Source: Patescibacteria group bacterium (GTDB lineage Bacteria > Patescibacteriota > Minisyncoccia > UBA6257 > 02-FULL-45-10c). Taken from it: a stretch of DNA of 36,874 bases. Under the pieces are notes generated by a model. That model was not told the DNA's origin. It worked only from the letters and a program-made list of their open reading frames with translations, and did not search any database. Of this stretch, positions 1-7,263 are shown one piece after another. The stretch spans positions 1 to 36,874 of the forward strand of contig JAGWKK010000004.1 in assembly GCA_028865335.1 (NCBI GenBank), written 5' to 3'. A program made the position numbers and the translations under genes. Within the stretch, counting starts at the first letter, position 1; the number at the start of each line of letters is the position of its first letter.

Positions 1-36
1 CTGTATCTGAATTTCCTGCGCAGGAAACTGCTCTAG
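1..36 (+). CDS. Possible C-terminal end of an upstream gene (partial)
   Basis: Frame 1 reads through eleven codons (ending FLRRKLL) to a TAG at 34-36, immediately before a terminator hairpin. That is where an upstream + strand gene would be expected to end. The fragment is too short to assign a family, and an open frame of this length could occur by chance. Confidence 0.4.
   Translation: MYLNFLRRKLL
12..27. repeat. 16-bp perfect palindrome
   Basis: TTTCCTGC followed by its exact reverse complement. It lies inside the presumed end of the upstream gene, so it may be a coding coincidence or part of the 3' end structure together with the following terminator. Confidence 0.4.
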
Positions 37-68
37 CCGCCCGGCACTCCGAGGCGGCTTTTTGTTTG
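35..68 (+). terminator. Rho-independent terminator
   Basis: AGCCGCC pairs with GGCGGCT across an 11-nt loop, followed by a T-rich tail (TTTTTGTTTG). It would end transcription from the gene upstream of the window. Confidence 0.8.
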
Positions 69-86
69 AAGACGGGGCCTGATCCG

Positions 87-95
87 TGATAAAAT
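87..95 (+). promoter_or_regulatory. Extended -10 promoter of the helicase-nuclease gene
   Basis: TGA followed by TAAAAT, 14 nt before the ATG at 110. It overlaps the alternative GTG start at 86, which argues that the ATG at 110 is the true start. Confidence 0.55.
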
Positions 96-109
96 TGTCA
101 TACATTTAT

Positions 110-3067
110 ATGACGCAATCCCAGGCACTTTCCATACTGAAGACCGGCGCGAATGTTTTTCTGACCGGCGAGCCGGGATCGGGAAAGACGCACACGATCA
201 GCGAATACATTTCGTATCTGCGGGCGCGGAATATCGACCCCGCGATCACGGCGTCCACCGGCATCGCCGCGACGCATATCGGCGGGATGACGATCCATTC
301 CTGGAGCGGCATCGGCATCAAGGAAAAACTGACGGCGCAGGATCTCCGCAAGATCGCGTTGAACAAACGCATCGTCCACCGCGTGCGGAAGGCGAAGGTG
401 CTGATCATCGACGAGGTATCCATGCTTGCGCCGGGGACATTCGCGATGGTGGAGGCGGTGTGCCGGGAGATCAAACAGAGCTCGCGGCCGTTCGGCGGAA
501 TCCAGATCGTGCTGGTCGGGGATTTCTTTCAGCTGCCGCCGATTCTGACGAACAAATCCGATGGCGATGAAGAGGTGCAGATGGCGCTGATCGAGGAAGA
601 ACCCGAGCGCTTCGCGTATGATTCGCGGGCGTGGGATGCGGCGAAGCCGGTTGTCTGCTATCTGACCGAACAGCACCGGCAGGATGACGAGGATTTTCTC
701 AAAGTGCTTTCGGCGATCCGCCACGATGAGTTCAATGAAGACCTGCTGGCCCATCTGGAGGCGCGGAGGATCTCCGCCGATGCCGTTCCGGAGGATGTCC
801 CGAAACTTTTTTCACACAATGCCGACGTGGACCGCGTGAATGAACGGATTCTGAAAAAACTTCCCGGCGAAGCGCGGACGTTCGCGATGACCGAGCAGGG
901 TCCGGAGTGGCTGACGCCGGTGCTGAAGAAAGGATGCCTTTCGCCGGAGCAGTTCTCACTCAAAGTCGGCGCCGTGGTGATGTTCACGAAGAACAGTCCG
1001 AAAGACGGCTACGTGAACGGGACGCTGGGAACCGTGGAATCATTCGACGAATATGATGGCCTGCCGTTCGTGAAGACGCGCGACGGAAAACATATCAAAG
1101 TGGAACCGGCGGACTGGGTGATCGAGGAGAACAACAAGATTCTCGCGCGCATCACGCAGCTGCCGCTCCGCCTCGCGTGGGCGATCACGGTGCACAAAAG
1201 CCAGGGGATGAGCATGGATGAGGCGGTGATGGATCTGCGGACCGTATTTGAGTACGGCCAGGGCTACGTGGCGCTGTCGCGCGTGCGGCGGCTGTCGGGC
1301 TTGCATCTGCTCGGCTGGAATGAGCGCGTGTTCCGCGTGCATCCGGAGGTGCTGGAGAAGGATTCCGAATTCAAGGCGGCATCGGCCCGCGCGGAAGCGG
1401 AATTCGCGAAGTTTTCCGAATCGGAACTGCGGAAACAGCAGGATGATTTCATCCTTGCGAGCGGCGGCGACCTGATCGCGGAAAAACCGGAGAAGGGGAA
1501 GAAGAAAGCCGGCCGCGGCAAGGCATCGAAAAAATCCGCCGCGCCGACGCCGAAGCCGACCGGACCGATGGACGGATCCGTGCTGTTGTCCAAGACCGAC
1601 TACATCCTGTTCCGCGAATGCCCGAAAAATGTCTGGTACAAGATCCACGAGCCGGAGATCTATTACCGGGACGAGCTGTCCGAATTTGAAAAACATATCA
1701 TCGAGACCGGAAACGAAGTGGAAGAAGTCGCGCGGAAATTCTTCGACGACGGCATTCTGATCGAAGGCCGCGGCGAAGAAGCGCAGAAATTCACGCAGGA
1801 GCTGATCGACCGCAAGAAACCGACGCTGTTCCAGCCGGTGTTCGTGAAGGACCGTTTCATGGCGGCGGTGGATGTGCTGAAATACGACGCGGACACGGAC
1901 AGCTACCGGATCTATGAAATCAAGGCATCCAACGAAGCGGACAAAGACCGTCATTATCACGACCTTGCGTTCCAGGTCGTGCTGCTCCACAAATGCGGCC
2001 TGAAGGTGGACGTGATCAATCTGATGCACCTCAATCCGGATTACGTGCGCGATGGAGAACTGGATCTCGGCGAACTGTTCATCAGCGACGACGTGACGAA
2101 CGAGATCAACGAAATGATCGGCGAGGTGACGCAGGAGATGGAAGACGCGCTGGCGTATCTGTCGCAGACCGCCGAGCCCGCGGGTTCCTGCAGCTGCATC
2201 TATAAGGGCCGGTCGCGGCATTGCACGACGTTCAGCCATGCGAATCCGCATGTGCCGGCGTACGGCGTGCATGATCTCACGCGCATCGGCTCCAGCAAGA
2301 AGAAACTGGCGAGTCTGGTGGACCGCGGGATTTTCCATATCAACGAGATTCCGGAGGACATTGAATTGTCCGCCGCCCAGCGCAATCAGGTCACCGTGCA
2401 CATGCTGGATCAGATCATCATGAGCAAGGGGGAGATCGCGGGCGAGCTGGAGGGACTTGTATATCCGCTGTATTTCATCGACTACGAAACGTATCCGTCC
2501 GCCATCCCGATGTTTGACGGGTTTTCGCCGTACCAGCAGGTGCCGTTCCAGTACGCGTTGTTCGTGGTATCGGAACGGGGCGCGAAGCCGGAGCATTTTG
2601 AATTTCTGCACGATAGGAACAGCGACCCGAGCCGTGCGTTCGCGGACGCATTGCGGAAACATATCGGCCCGACGGGGACGATCATCGTGTGGAACAAGAA
2701 TTTTGAGTGCGGGCGCAACAAGGAACTCGCGGAGCGGATCCCCGAGACCGGCGACTTCGTCGTTTCAGTGAATGCCCGGACCTACGATCTGATGGATATC
2801 TTCACGAAGCAGTATTATGTGCATAAGGATTTCCGGGGGAGCACCTCCATCAAGAAAGTCCTGCCGGTGCTGGTGCCCGAGCTGTCGTACAAGGAGCTGG
2901 CGATCCGCGAAGGCGGCACCGCATCATCCAGCTGGCTGAAACTGATCGGCACCAACCTGAAGCCGTCTGAAAAAGCGCAGCTTAAGAAAGACATGCTGGA
3001 GTACTGCAAGATGGACGCCTTCGCCATGGTCCGGATTATGGAAGAGCTGGAGAAGATGGTGCGCTAG
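110..3067 (+). CDS. PIF1-like helicase fused to Cas4-like nuclease and DUF2779 domain
   Basis: A 985-aa protein with three enzyme-like parts, in numbering from the ATG at 110. Part one is a superfamily 1B (PIF1/RecD-like) DNA helicase: Walker A GEPGSGKT at 20-27, Walker B IIDE at 99-102, GDFFQLPP at 137-144, VHKSQGMS near 361-368 and YVALSRVR at 386-393. A Lys/Pro-rich linker follows (about 454-489). Part two resembles RecB/Cas4 PD-(D/E)XK nucleases, with D588 and the EIK triad at 603-605. One N-side Cys (504) and three C-side Cys (694, 696, 705) match the 4Fe-4S layout of Cas4/AddB. Part three is DUF2779, with DYE near 791-793, YDLMD near 892-896 and a final YCKMDA, which look like a DnaQ-type acidic set. 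Helicase family and DUF2779 are confident. Iron-sulfur and exonuclease activity are inferred. A role in DNA end processing or repair is likely. Confidence 0.88.
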   Translation: MTQSQALSILKTGANVFLTGEPGSGKTHTISEYISYLRARNIDPAITASTGIAATHIGGMTIHSWSGIGIKEKLTAQDLRKIALNKRIVHRVRKAKVLIIDEVSMLAPGTFAMVEAVCREIKQSSRPFGGIQIVLVGDFFQLPPILTNKSDGDEEVQMALIEEEPERFAYDSRAWDAAKPVVCYLTEQHRQDDEDFLKVLSAIRHDEFNEDLLAHLEARRISADAVPEDVPKLFSHNADVDRVNERILKKLPGEARTFAMTEQGPEWLTPVLKKGCLSPEQFSLKVGAVVMFTKNSPKDGYVNGTLGTVESFDEYDGLPFVKTRDGKHIKVEPADWVIEENNKILARITQLPLRLAWAITVHKSQGMSMDEAVMDLRTVFEYGQGYVALSRVRRLSGLHLLGWNERVFRVHPEVLEKDSEFKAASARAEAEFAKFSESELRKQQDDFILASGGDLIAEKPEKGKKKAGRGKASKKSAAPTPKPTGPMDGSVLLSKTDYILFRECPKNVWYKIHEPEIYYRDELSEFEKHIIETGNEVEEVARKFFDDGILIEGRGEEAQKFTQELIDRKKPTLFQPVFVKDRFMAAVDVLKYDADTDSYRIYEIKASNEADKDRHYHDLAFQVVLLHKCGLKVDVINLMHLNPDYVRDGELDLGELFISDDVTNEINEMIGEVTQEMEDALAYLSQTAEPAGSCSCIYKGRSRHCTTFSHANPHVPAYGVHDLTRIGSSKKKLASLVDRGIFHINEIPEDIELSAAQRNQVTVHMLDQIIMSKGEIAGELEGLVYPLYFIDYETYPSAIPMFDGFSPYQQVPFQYALFVVSERGAKPEHFEFLHDRNSDPSRAFADALRKHIGPTGTIIVWNKNFECGRNKELAERIPETGDFVVSVNARTYDLMDIFTKQYYVHKDFRGSTSIKKVLPVLVPELSYKELAIREGGTASSSWLKLIGTNLKPSEKAQLKKDMLEYCKMDAFAMVRIMEELEKMVR

Positions 3068-3091
3068 GAGCTTCACCGTCGGACCGCGCGA

Positions 3092-3121
3092 TTGACTTTT
3101 CGGATTTTGGTATGGTACTAT
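3092..3121 (+). promoter_or_regulatory. Promoter without a gene, TTGACT-18-TACTAT
   Basis: TTGACT at 3092-3097 and TACTAT at 3116-3121 with an 18-nt spacer, in the gap after the helicase gene. No + strand gene follows before the terminator at 3145-3180, so it would make only a transcript of about 50 nt. Confidence 0.45.
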
Positions 3122-3137
3122 GGTGATAAGATCACCA
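3121..3137 (+). repeat. 7-bp inverted repeat overlapping the promoter
   Basis: TGGTGAT, three-base loop AAG, ATCACCA. It starts on the last base of the -10 box, so it is either an operator or the first hairpin of a tiny RNA. Confidence 0.5.
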
Positions 3138-3144
3138 CGAAAAA

Positions 3145-3180
3145 GCCCCTTTAGGGTTCCGTCCCTAAAGGGCCTTTTTC
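3145..3180. terminator. Bidirectional terminator between convergent genes
   Basis: CCCTTTAGGG pairs perfectly with CCCTAAAGGG over a 6-nt loop, with T-runs on both strands (a run of A's before the stem and T's after). The TAG stop of the minus-strand NYN gene is part of the right stem arm. Confidence 0.85.
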
Positions 3181-3677
3181 TTTTTTAGCTCCAGTTTTGC
3201 GCGCAGATCGGTCATGAAATTGAGATACTTTTTATCGCTTTTATTTATTTTCTTCAGGAGGGCCGAAAATTTACGGCGGTTCGGAATCAGGACGCACTCC
3301 AGTTTGTTGTTTTTGACGAGATAATCGGCGAGACAATGGAAATCGCCGTCACCTGATACGATGACTGCCTTGTCATATTCGCGATAATCAATCATCGCCT
3401 GGAGCACGAGCTCGGCATCGCAATTCCCTTTGGTCGTGCCGTCTTTGTATCTCAGGGTCGGCTTGAAGATAAGCACATAGCCGTATTCCTGCAATGATTT
3501 GTAGAGATCCTTGTTTTCCTCCATATAGCCGATAAAAACATATGCTTTGGTGACGGCGTATTTCTCCCGCAGATAGGTGCGGAATTTTATCTGATCGAGT
3601 TTCCATCCCTGATCCTGGATGCTGAGGTTCAGGTTCTGACTGTCGATAAACGCGAAGTTGTTCCCTCCTTTTTTCAT
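3165..3677 (-). CDS. NYN-domain (LabA/DUF88-like) ribonuclease
   Basis: A 170-aa protein of the NYN family, a PIN-like nuclease fold with a metal-binding acidic site. Signature pieces are AFIDSQN near residue 9, GNCDAELVLQAM in the middle and VSGDGDF near 108, which supply the expected aspartates. Length suits a single-domain NYN protein, which typically acts on RNA. The C-terminus is a Lys-rich tail encoded by the T-tract of the terminator. The start at 3677 sits 8 nt after an extended -10 on the minus strand, so the mRNA is probably leaderless. The gene converges on the helicase gene. The substrate cannot be told. Confidence 0.85.
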   Translation of the reverse strand: MKKGGNNFAFIDSQNLNLSIQDQGWKLDQIKFRTYLREKYAVTKAYVFIGYMEENKDLYKSLQEYGYVLIFKPTLRYKDGTTKGNCDAELVLQAMIDYREYDKAVIVSGDGDFHCLADYLVKNNKLECVLIPNRRKFSALLKKINKSDKKYLNFMTDLRAKLELKKKKAL

Positions 3678-3685
3678 ATGTCTCT

Positions 3686-3694
3686 AGCGTATCA
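3686..3694 (-). promoter_or_regulatory. Extended -10 promoter of the NYN gene
   Basis: On the minus strand TGA is followed by TACGCT, 8 nt before the ATG at 3677. It shares the compact leaderless layout of other genes here. Confidence 0.5.
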
Positions 3695-3745
3695 TCCCCG
3701 CATGGGGAAAGCCAGTTTTGAGGGATGATGCAAAAATGGATATTT

Positions 3746-3754
3746 TGGTATATC
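3746..3754 (+). promoter_or_regulatory. Extended -10 promoter of the exonuclease gene
   Basis: TGG followed by TATATC, about 65 nt before the ATG at 3820, predicting a leader of roughly 60 nt that contains the hairpin at 3770-3797. Confidence 0.45.
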
Positions 3755-3769
3755 ATGGAAACAGAGACG

Positions 3770-3797
3770 CCCCATCCAGCCCGAAGGTCCGATGGGG
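3770..3797 (+). promoter_or_regulatory. Hairpin in the 5' leader of the exonuclease gene
   Basis: CCCCATC pairs with GATGGGG over a 14-nt loop, followed by a pyrimidine-rich stretch with a T-run just before the start codon. It resembles a weak attenuator. Confidence 0.45.
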
Positions 3798-3819
3798 TTT
3801 CCCGTTTCATTTTTTGCCT

Positions 3820-4536
3820 ATGCACGAACTTATTTTTCTGGATACGGAGACGACCGGCAACGATGTCGCGACAGACCGCCTCTCGCAGGTGTGTTACAAG
3901 ACGTCCGACGGGATCTACAAGGGCTATTTCAAGCCGCCGGTGCCGATGTCGGTGAAGGCGATGAGTATCACGAACATCACCAATAAGATGTTGGCGGACA
4001 AGGAACCGTTCAAGGGGAGCGCTATGATGAAAGATCTGGAAGCGCGGCTCGCCGAAGGAATTCTGGTGGCGCACAACGCGAAGTTTGATTGCGCGATATT
4101 GGAAGCTGAAGGCATGTCCATTCCGCGGCGCATCTGCACGTTCCGCGTCGCGCGCGAACTGGATCCGGAAAGCCAGATTCCCGAATACAGCCTGCAGTAT
4201 CTGCGGTATTTTCTGGATCTGGACGTGGAGGATGCTCCGGCGCACGACGCCGAAGGAGATGTGAAAGTACTCTATGCGCTCTATAAGCGCCTGCTGGCGA
4301 AGATGACGAGTGAGGGAATCGGAGAAGAACAGGCGATTGAAAAAATGATGGACATCTCCAGCCACCCGTCGCTGTTCAAGGTGTTCAACTTCGGGAAATA
4401 CAAGGATAAGAAAATCGGCGAAGTGGTGAAGACCGACCGGGGCTATCTGCAGTGGATGCTGGACCGGAAATACGAGGACGGCGGACAGGACGAGGACTGG
4501 ATCCACACGCTGGAATATTATCTGAGCAACCGTTAG
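3820..4536 (+). CDS. DEDDh 3'-5' exonuclease, ExoX-like
   Basis: A 238-aa DnaQ-superfamily exonuclease. Exo I is FLDTETTG near residues 6-13, Exo II is HNAKFDC in the middle and Exo III is HDAEGD, giving the DEDDh set. The C-terminal part (FGKYKDKKIGEVV, then YLQWML) matches the small domain found after the nuclease domain in exodeoxyribonuclease X and DUF3820 proteins. The frame is open further upstream to 3718, but ATG 3820 places the first beta strand at the N-terminus as in the family. It probably degrades single-stranded DNA ends in repair. The DUF488 gene follows 21 nt downstream and is probably cotranscribed. Confidence 0.88.
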   Translation: MHELIFLDTETTGNDVATDRLSQVCYKTSDGIYKGYFKPPVPMSVKAMSITNITNKMLADKEPFKGSAMMKDLEARLAEGILVAHNAKFDCAILEAEGMSIPRRICTFRVARELDPESQIPEYSLQYLRYFLDLDVEDAPAHDAEGDVKVLYALYKRLLAKMTSEGIGEEQAIEKMMDISSHPSLFKVFNFGKYKDKKIGEVVKTDRGYLQWMLDRKYEDGGQDEDWIHTLEYYLSNR

Positions 4537-4557
4537 TCGTTGCGCTCGGCTGGAAAC

Positions 4558-5082
4558 ATGAAGCGTCCCCGGATTTACACAATCGGCCATTCGACGCGGA
4601 CAGCCGCGCAGTTTATCGCGCTCCTCAAGGCGCATGGCGTTGCAGAGCTCGTGGATATCCGGACAATTCCGCGTTCACGGCACAACCCGCAGTTCAATGA
4701 ATTGAAAATCGCGGCATCGCTCCGCCGGGCGCATATCGGGTACTGTCATCTGAAAGAGCTCGGCGGCCTGCGTCATACGACGAAGGTCTCGGTGAATCTC
4801 GGCTGGCGGAACAAATCATTCCGCGGATTTGCCGATTATATGCAGACGGGGGAATTTGCGGACGGATTGGCGCAGCTGATGAAGATCGCGCGTAAAAAGC
4901 GGACGGCGATCATGTGCGCCGAAGCGGTGCCGTGGCGATGCCATCGGTCGCTGGTTGCCGATGCGCTGACAAAAAAGAAATGGATGGTGCTCCATATCCA
5001 GAGCGCGAAAACCGCGCGGCGCCATACGCTGACTCCGTTTCTGCGCGTGCGAAAAGGCATGCTGGTTTATCCGGAAGCATAG
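4558..5082 (+). CDS. DUF488 family protein
   Basis: A 174-aa protein beginning MKRPRIYTIGHSTR, the standard DUF488 opening, followed by LVDIRTIPRSR and the late motif CAEAVPWRCHRSLVAD, which keeps the family's paired cysteines and CHR. The biochemical role of DUF488 is not established. ATG 4558 is chosen because it puts the conserved YTIGHS strand at the N-terminus; the frame extends to a TTG at 4540. It follows the exonuclease gene closely and lacks its own obvious promoter. Confidence 0.85.
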   Translation: MKRPRIYTIGHSTRTAAQFIALLKAHGVAELVDIRTIPRSRHNPQFNELKIAASLRRAHIGYCHLKELGGLRHTTKVSVNLGWRNKSFRGFADYMQTGEFADGLAQLMKIARKKRTAIMCAEAVPWRCHRSLVADALTKKKWMVLHIQSAKTARRHTLTPFLRVRKGMLVYPEA

Positions 5083-5094
5083 CGCTGCCGCCGA

Positions 5095-5103
5095 TGGTAT
5101 AAT
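5095..5103 (+). promoter_or_regulatory. Extended -10 promoter of the VKOR gene
   Basis: TGG followed by a consensus TATAAT at 5098-5103. It is 42 nt before the ATG, so this mRNA has a short leader but no clear Shine-Dalgarno. Confidence 0.65.
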
Positions 5104-5145
5104 GAAAGTATCAAAAGGCCGGCATATTAGTCAGTCAATCACTCT

Positions 5146-5538
5146 ATGGCTTTAACTGTTATTGTTATCTTCGCCTGTATCGGCATCCTGGATGTTTCGT
5201 ACCTGATCTTTCACATGCGGAAGGGGACGCCCGTGAAGTGTCTCTTCTTCCCGCAGGAGATGTGCGACAAAGTCCAGCATGCGCCGCAGAGCAGGACGTT
5301 CGGCATTCCGAATCCGATTGCGGGTTTCGGCATGTACGCGCTGATTCTGGTGCTTGCGTATCTCGGCGCCGCGGGAATGGTTCCGTTCATGTGGATGCAG
5401 GCGCTGATCTGGTTCGGATTCCTGTTCTCGATATACTTCATGTATGTCCAGGCGTTCGTGCTGGAGGCGTATTGCACCTGGTGCGTGGTCTCCGCGATCA
5501 ATTTCACGGTCATGGCGATCGCCGCGTTCTATCTCTGA
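5146..5538 (+). CDS. Vitamin K epoxide reductase (VKOR) family protein
   Basis: A 130-aa integral membrane thiol oxidoreductase with four predicted membrane segments. The VKOR features are an outer cysteine pair (VKCLF and EMCDK near residues 31 and 39), the GIPNPIAGFGMY segment and the active-site CTWC near 110-113. Bacterial VKORs reoxidise DsbA-like proteins and so drive disulfide formation outside the membrane. No thioredoxin-fold partner is fused or adjacent. A plausible client is the Cys-rich secreted protein at 24089, though the link is inference. Confidence 0.88.
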   Translation: MALTVIVIFACIGILDVSYLIFHMRKGTPVKCLFFPQEMCDKVQHAPQSRTFGIPNPIAGFGMYALILVLAYLGAAGMVPFMWMQALIWFGFLFSIYFMYVQAFVLEAYCTWCVVSAINFTVMAIAAFYL

Positions 5539-5556
5539 TCGGATGCCGGGCCGCAT

Positions 5557-5588
5557 CGCAAAAATCCTCCGCCGGGAGGATTTTTGCG
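5557..5588. terminator. Bidirectional terminator after VKOR
   Basis: CGCAAAAATCCTCC pairs exactly with GGAGGATTTTTGCG around a 4-nt loop. T-runs lie in the stem on both strands. Confidence 0.8.
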
Positions 5589-5593
5589 TATTC

Positions 5594-5602
5594 TGGTAAA
5601 AT
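5594..5602 (+). promoter_or_regulatory. Extended -10 promoter of tspO
   Basis: TGG followed by TAAAAT at 5597-5602, 24 nt before the ATG. Confidence 0.5.
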
Positions 5603-5626
5603 GATAAAAAGGACTTGAAATAGAGT

Positions 5627-6109
5627 ATGACGACCAAAAACATTTTCAGATTGATCGCCGCGGTGGCGGTATGCGAACTTGCCGGAGCGCTGGGCGTTTT
5701 GGCGACGACACCGGCGATACCGGGCTGGTATGCAGGACTGGTGAAGCCGGCGCTGAATCCGCCGAGCTGGGTGTTCGGTCCGGTATGGACGACGCTGTAT
5801 CTGCTGATGGGCATCGCGCTCTGGATGATATGGGAGAAGTGGGATGTCGATGCGCAGCTGCGCACGAACGCGTTGATGGTGTTCGCTGCACAGCTGGTGC
5901 TCAATGCATGCTGGTCTTTCATTTTCTTCGGCGCTCAGCTGACCGGCGCGGCATTTCTTGAGCTGTTCGCGCTCTGGTATCTGATCAGCGCCACGATCGT
6001 ATCGTTCGCAAAAATATCCCGCAAGGCCGCATGGCTGCTGCTGCCGTATTTCCTGTGGGTCAGTTTCGCATTGTATCTGAACGGTGCCATTTGGCTTTTG
6101 AACCGATGA
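5627..6109 (+). CDS. tspO: TspO/MBR family tryptophan-rich sensory protein
   Basis: A 160-aa five-helix membrane protein. The family core is plain: PGWYAGLVKPALNPPSWVFGPVWTTLY near residues 32-58, then the Trp-rich later helices ending LYLNGAIWLLNR. TspO proteins bind porphyrins and related ligands in the membrane; bacterial roles in tetrapyrrole or stress handling are reported. Full length. Its stop codon overlaps the next start (ATGA), showing translational coupling to the 179-aa protein. Confidence 0.92.
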   Translation: MTTKNIFRLIAAVAVCELAGALGVLATTPAIPGWYAGLVKPALNPPSWVFGPVWTTLYLLMGIALWMIWEKWDVDAQLRTNALMVFAAQLVLNACWSFIFFGAQLTGAAFLELFALWYLISATIVSFAKISRKAAWLLLPYFLWVSFALYLNGAIWLLNR

Positions 6110-6645
6110 AGAAGCGCGTCGTGGTGCGGGACAAGATGCAGAAGGGATATGTCTATGATCTGACCGAGCCGGTCGGGAAGCATTTCGATCCTGCATTCAG
6201 GCCGGAGCTGACGCCGCAGCAGATGCTGAAGCTGGGCGTGTTCGGCGGGCGGTACATGCGCGACTGCCGGAAGGAATTTCCGAAGGCGTGGTTTGCGAAG
6301 GCGAAACTGCATCCGGAGGGCGTGCCGGGACACAGTCCCGAACTGAATTTTTTCAAAGCGGACGCCAGTCAGCCGCTGTCGGTCTGGAAAAAGAAAGGAT
6401 GGATCCGCAAAGAGGATCCGCGGGGATGGTTCCAGTGGTACTGCCGGTATTTCATGGGACGGCGGATTCCGGAAGAGGACGCGCGGCAGATCAAGCGATG
6501 GCGCGCGATCGCCCGCCACATCGCGCAGCTCAAAAAGAATTGTCCTTCGACTTCGCTCAGGACGGGCAGGAAAGGGGATTGGTCATGCCGGCCGGTCCAG
6601 CGCCAGGCGATCCTGCATTGGGCATACGACAGCCGGAAGATGTAG
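6106..6645 (+). CDS. Conserved protein of unknown function with repeat insertion
   Basis: A 179-aa basic, Trp/Tyr-rich protein with no recognised catalytic motif; segments such as GVFGGRYMRDC and GWFQWYCRYFMGRRIPEED look conserved in style. ATG 6106 overlaps the tspO stop by four bases, so it is the second gene of that operon; the frame opens further upstream but inside tspO. Residues near 146-155 (STSLRTGRK) are encoded by a palindromic repeat that looks inserted into the gene without breaking the frame. Function unknown. Confidence 0.75.
   Translation: MKKRVVVRDKMQKGYVYDLTEPVGKHFDPAFRPELTPQQMLKLGVFGGRYMRDCRKEFPKAWFAKAKLHPEGVPGHSPELNFFKADASQPLSVWKKKGWIRKEDPRGWFQWYCRYFMGRRIPEEDARQIKRWRAIARHIAQLKKNCPSTSLRTGRKGDWSCRPVQRQAILHWAYDSRKM
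6541..6570. repeat. Palindromic repeat element inside a gene
   Basis: GTCCT at 6542-6546 and AGGAC at 6559-6563 flank TCGACTTCGCTC. All readings give typical junk peptides of this repeat type (STSLRTG, FDFAQDG, LSEVEG), known from dispersed small palindromic repeats in many bacterial genomes. Confidence 0.6.
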
Positions 6646-6648
6646 ACT
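6643..6648 (+). promoter_or_regulatory. -10 box for the methyltransferase-like gene
   Basis: TAGACT lies 6 nt before the ATG at 6655 and overlaps the end of the preceding gene. Fits the leaderless spacing but has weak sequence. Confidence 0.35.
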
Positions 6649-6654
6649 AGGGAT

Positions 6655-7221
6655 ATGACATTCGCATTACGGATCATCATCGGGGCGTGGCTGGTTTTTA
6701 TGGCAACCTGGTTCGTCGGCTGGTTTTTCACGAAAAAAGGAGTGGTGGGACGGCGCTGGACGGTTACCTGGTTCCAGCTGGCACTTTATGCGGCATTTCT
6801 GATTGCGGCTCAGTTTCCGGGCGTGCGGAGCATTCTGGCCGGGAACTGGATATCGGCGGTGTTTCCTGCTGCGGCATGGATCGGCGCGTTGCTGGCCGTT
6901 GCCGGTATCGGATTGGCGATCTGGGCGCGCATGTTTATCGGCGCGAACTGGGGCCAGCCGATGACGCTCCGTGTCGGCCATGAACTGGTGACGTCCGGAC
7001 CGTACCGGTATGTCCGCCATCCGATCTACAGCGGCGTTCTGCTGGCGATGCTCGGCACCGCGATCGCTTCGCAACTGCTCTGGCTCGCGGTATTTCTCAT
7101 GTTTGCGGGATTTTTCACCTACAGCGCGCGGATGGAAGAGCGGACGATGACGGAACAGTTCGGCGATGCATACCGGACATATAAGGCGCAGACGAGGATG
7201 CTCGTGCCGTTCATTTTTTGA
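6655..7221 (+). CDS. Isoprenylcysteine carboxyl methyltransferase-like membrane protein
   Basis: A 188-aa membrane protein with about five hydrophobic segments. The C-terminal half has the SAM-binding signature of the ICMT/PEMT family: LVTSGPYRYVRHPIYSGVLLAMLG near residues 104-127, and the late E-E segment ARMEERTM. Bacterial homologues methylate unknown small or lipid substrates; true isoprenylcysteine is not expected here. The start lies just after the preceding stop, with a -10 six bases upstream and no SD. Confidence 0.85.
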   Translation: MTFALRIIIGAWLVFMATWFVGWFFTKKGVVGRRWTVTWFQLALYAAFLIAAQFPGVRSILAGNWISAVFPAAAWIGALLAVAGIGLAIWARMFIGANWGQPMTLRVGHELVTSGPYRYVRHPIYSGVLLAMLGTAIASQLLWLAVFLMFAGFFTYSARMEERTMTEQFGDAYRTYKAQTRMLVPFIF

Positions 7222-7246
7222 TCGCGGCTCGGCGCGTGAATCGGTG

Positions 7247-7255
7247 TGATATAAT
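7247..7255 (+). promoter_or_regulatory. Extended -10 promoter of the DoxX gene
   Basis: TGA followed by consensus TATAAT at 7250-7255, 8 nt before the ATG. A clear example of the leaderless layout. Confidence 0.7.
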
Positions 7256-7263
7256 GAATATAT

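Noticed and set aside
1040-2662. 540-aa minus-strand open frame
   Set aside because: It is the antisense shadow of the helicase-nuclease gene. Its product is an Arg/His/Leu/Phe-rich string with no domain.
3388-4635. 415-aa minus-strand open frame
   Set aside because: It overlaps the NYN gene and the exonuclease gene in other frames, and the product is compositionally odd. Both overlapped genes have clear domains.
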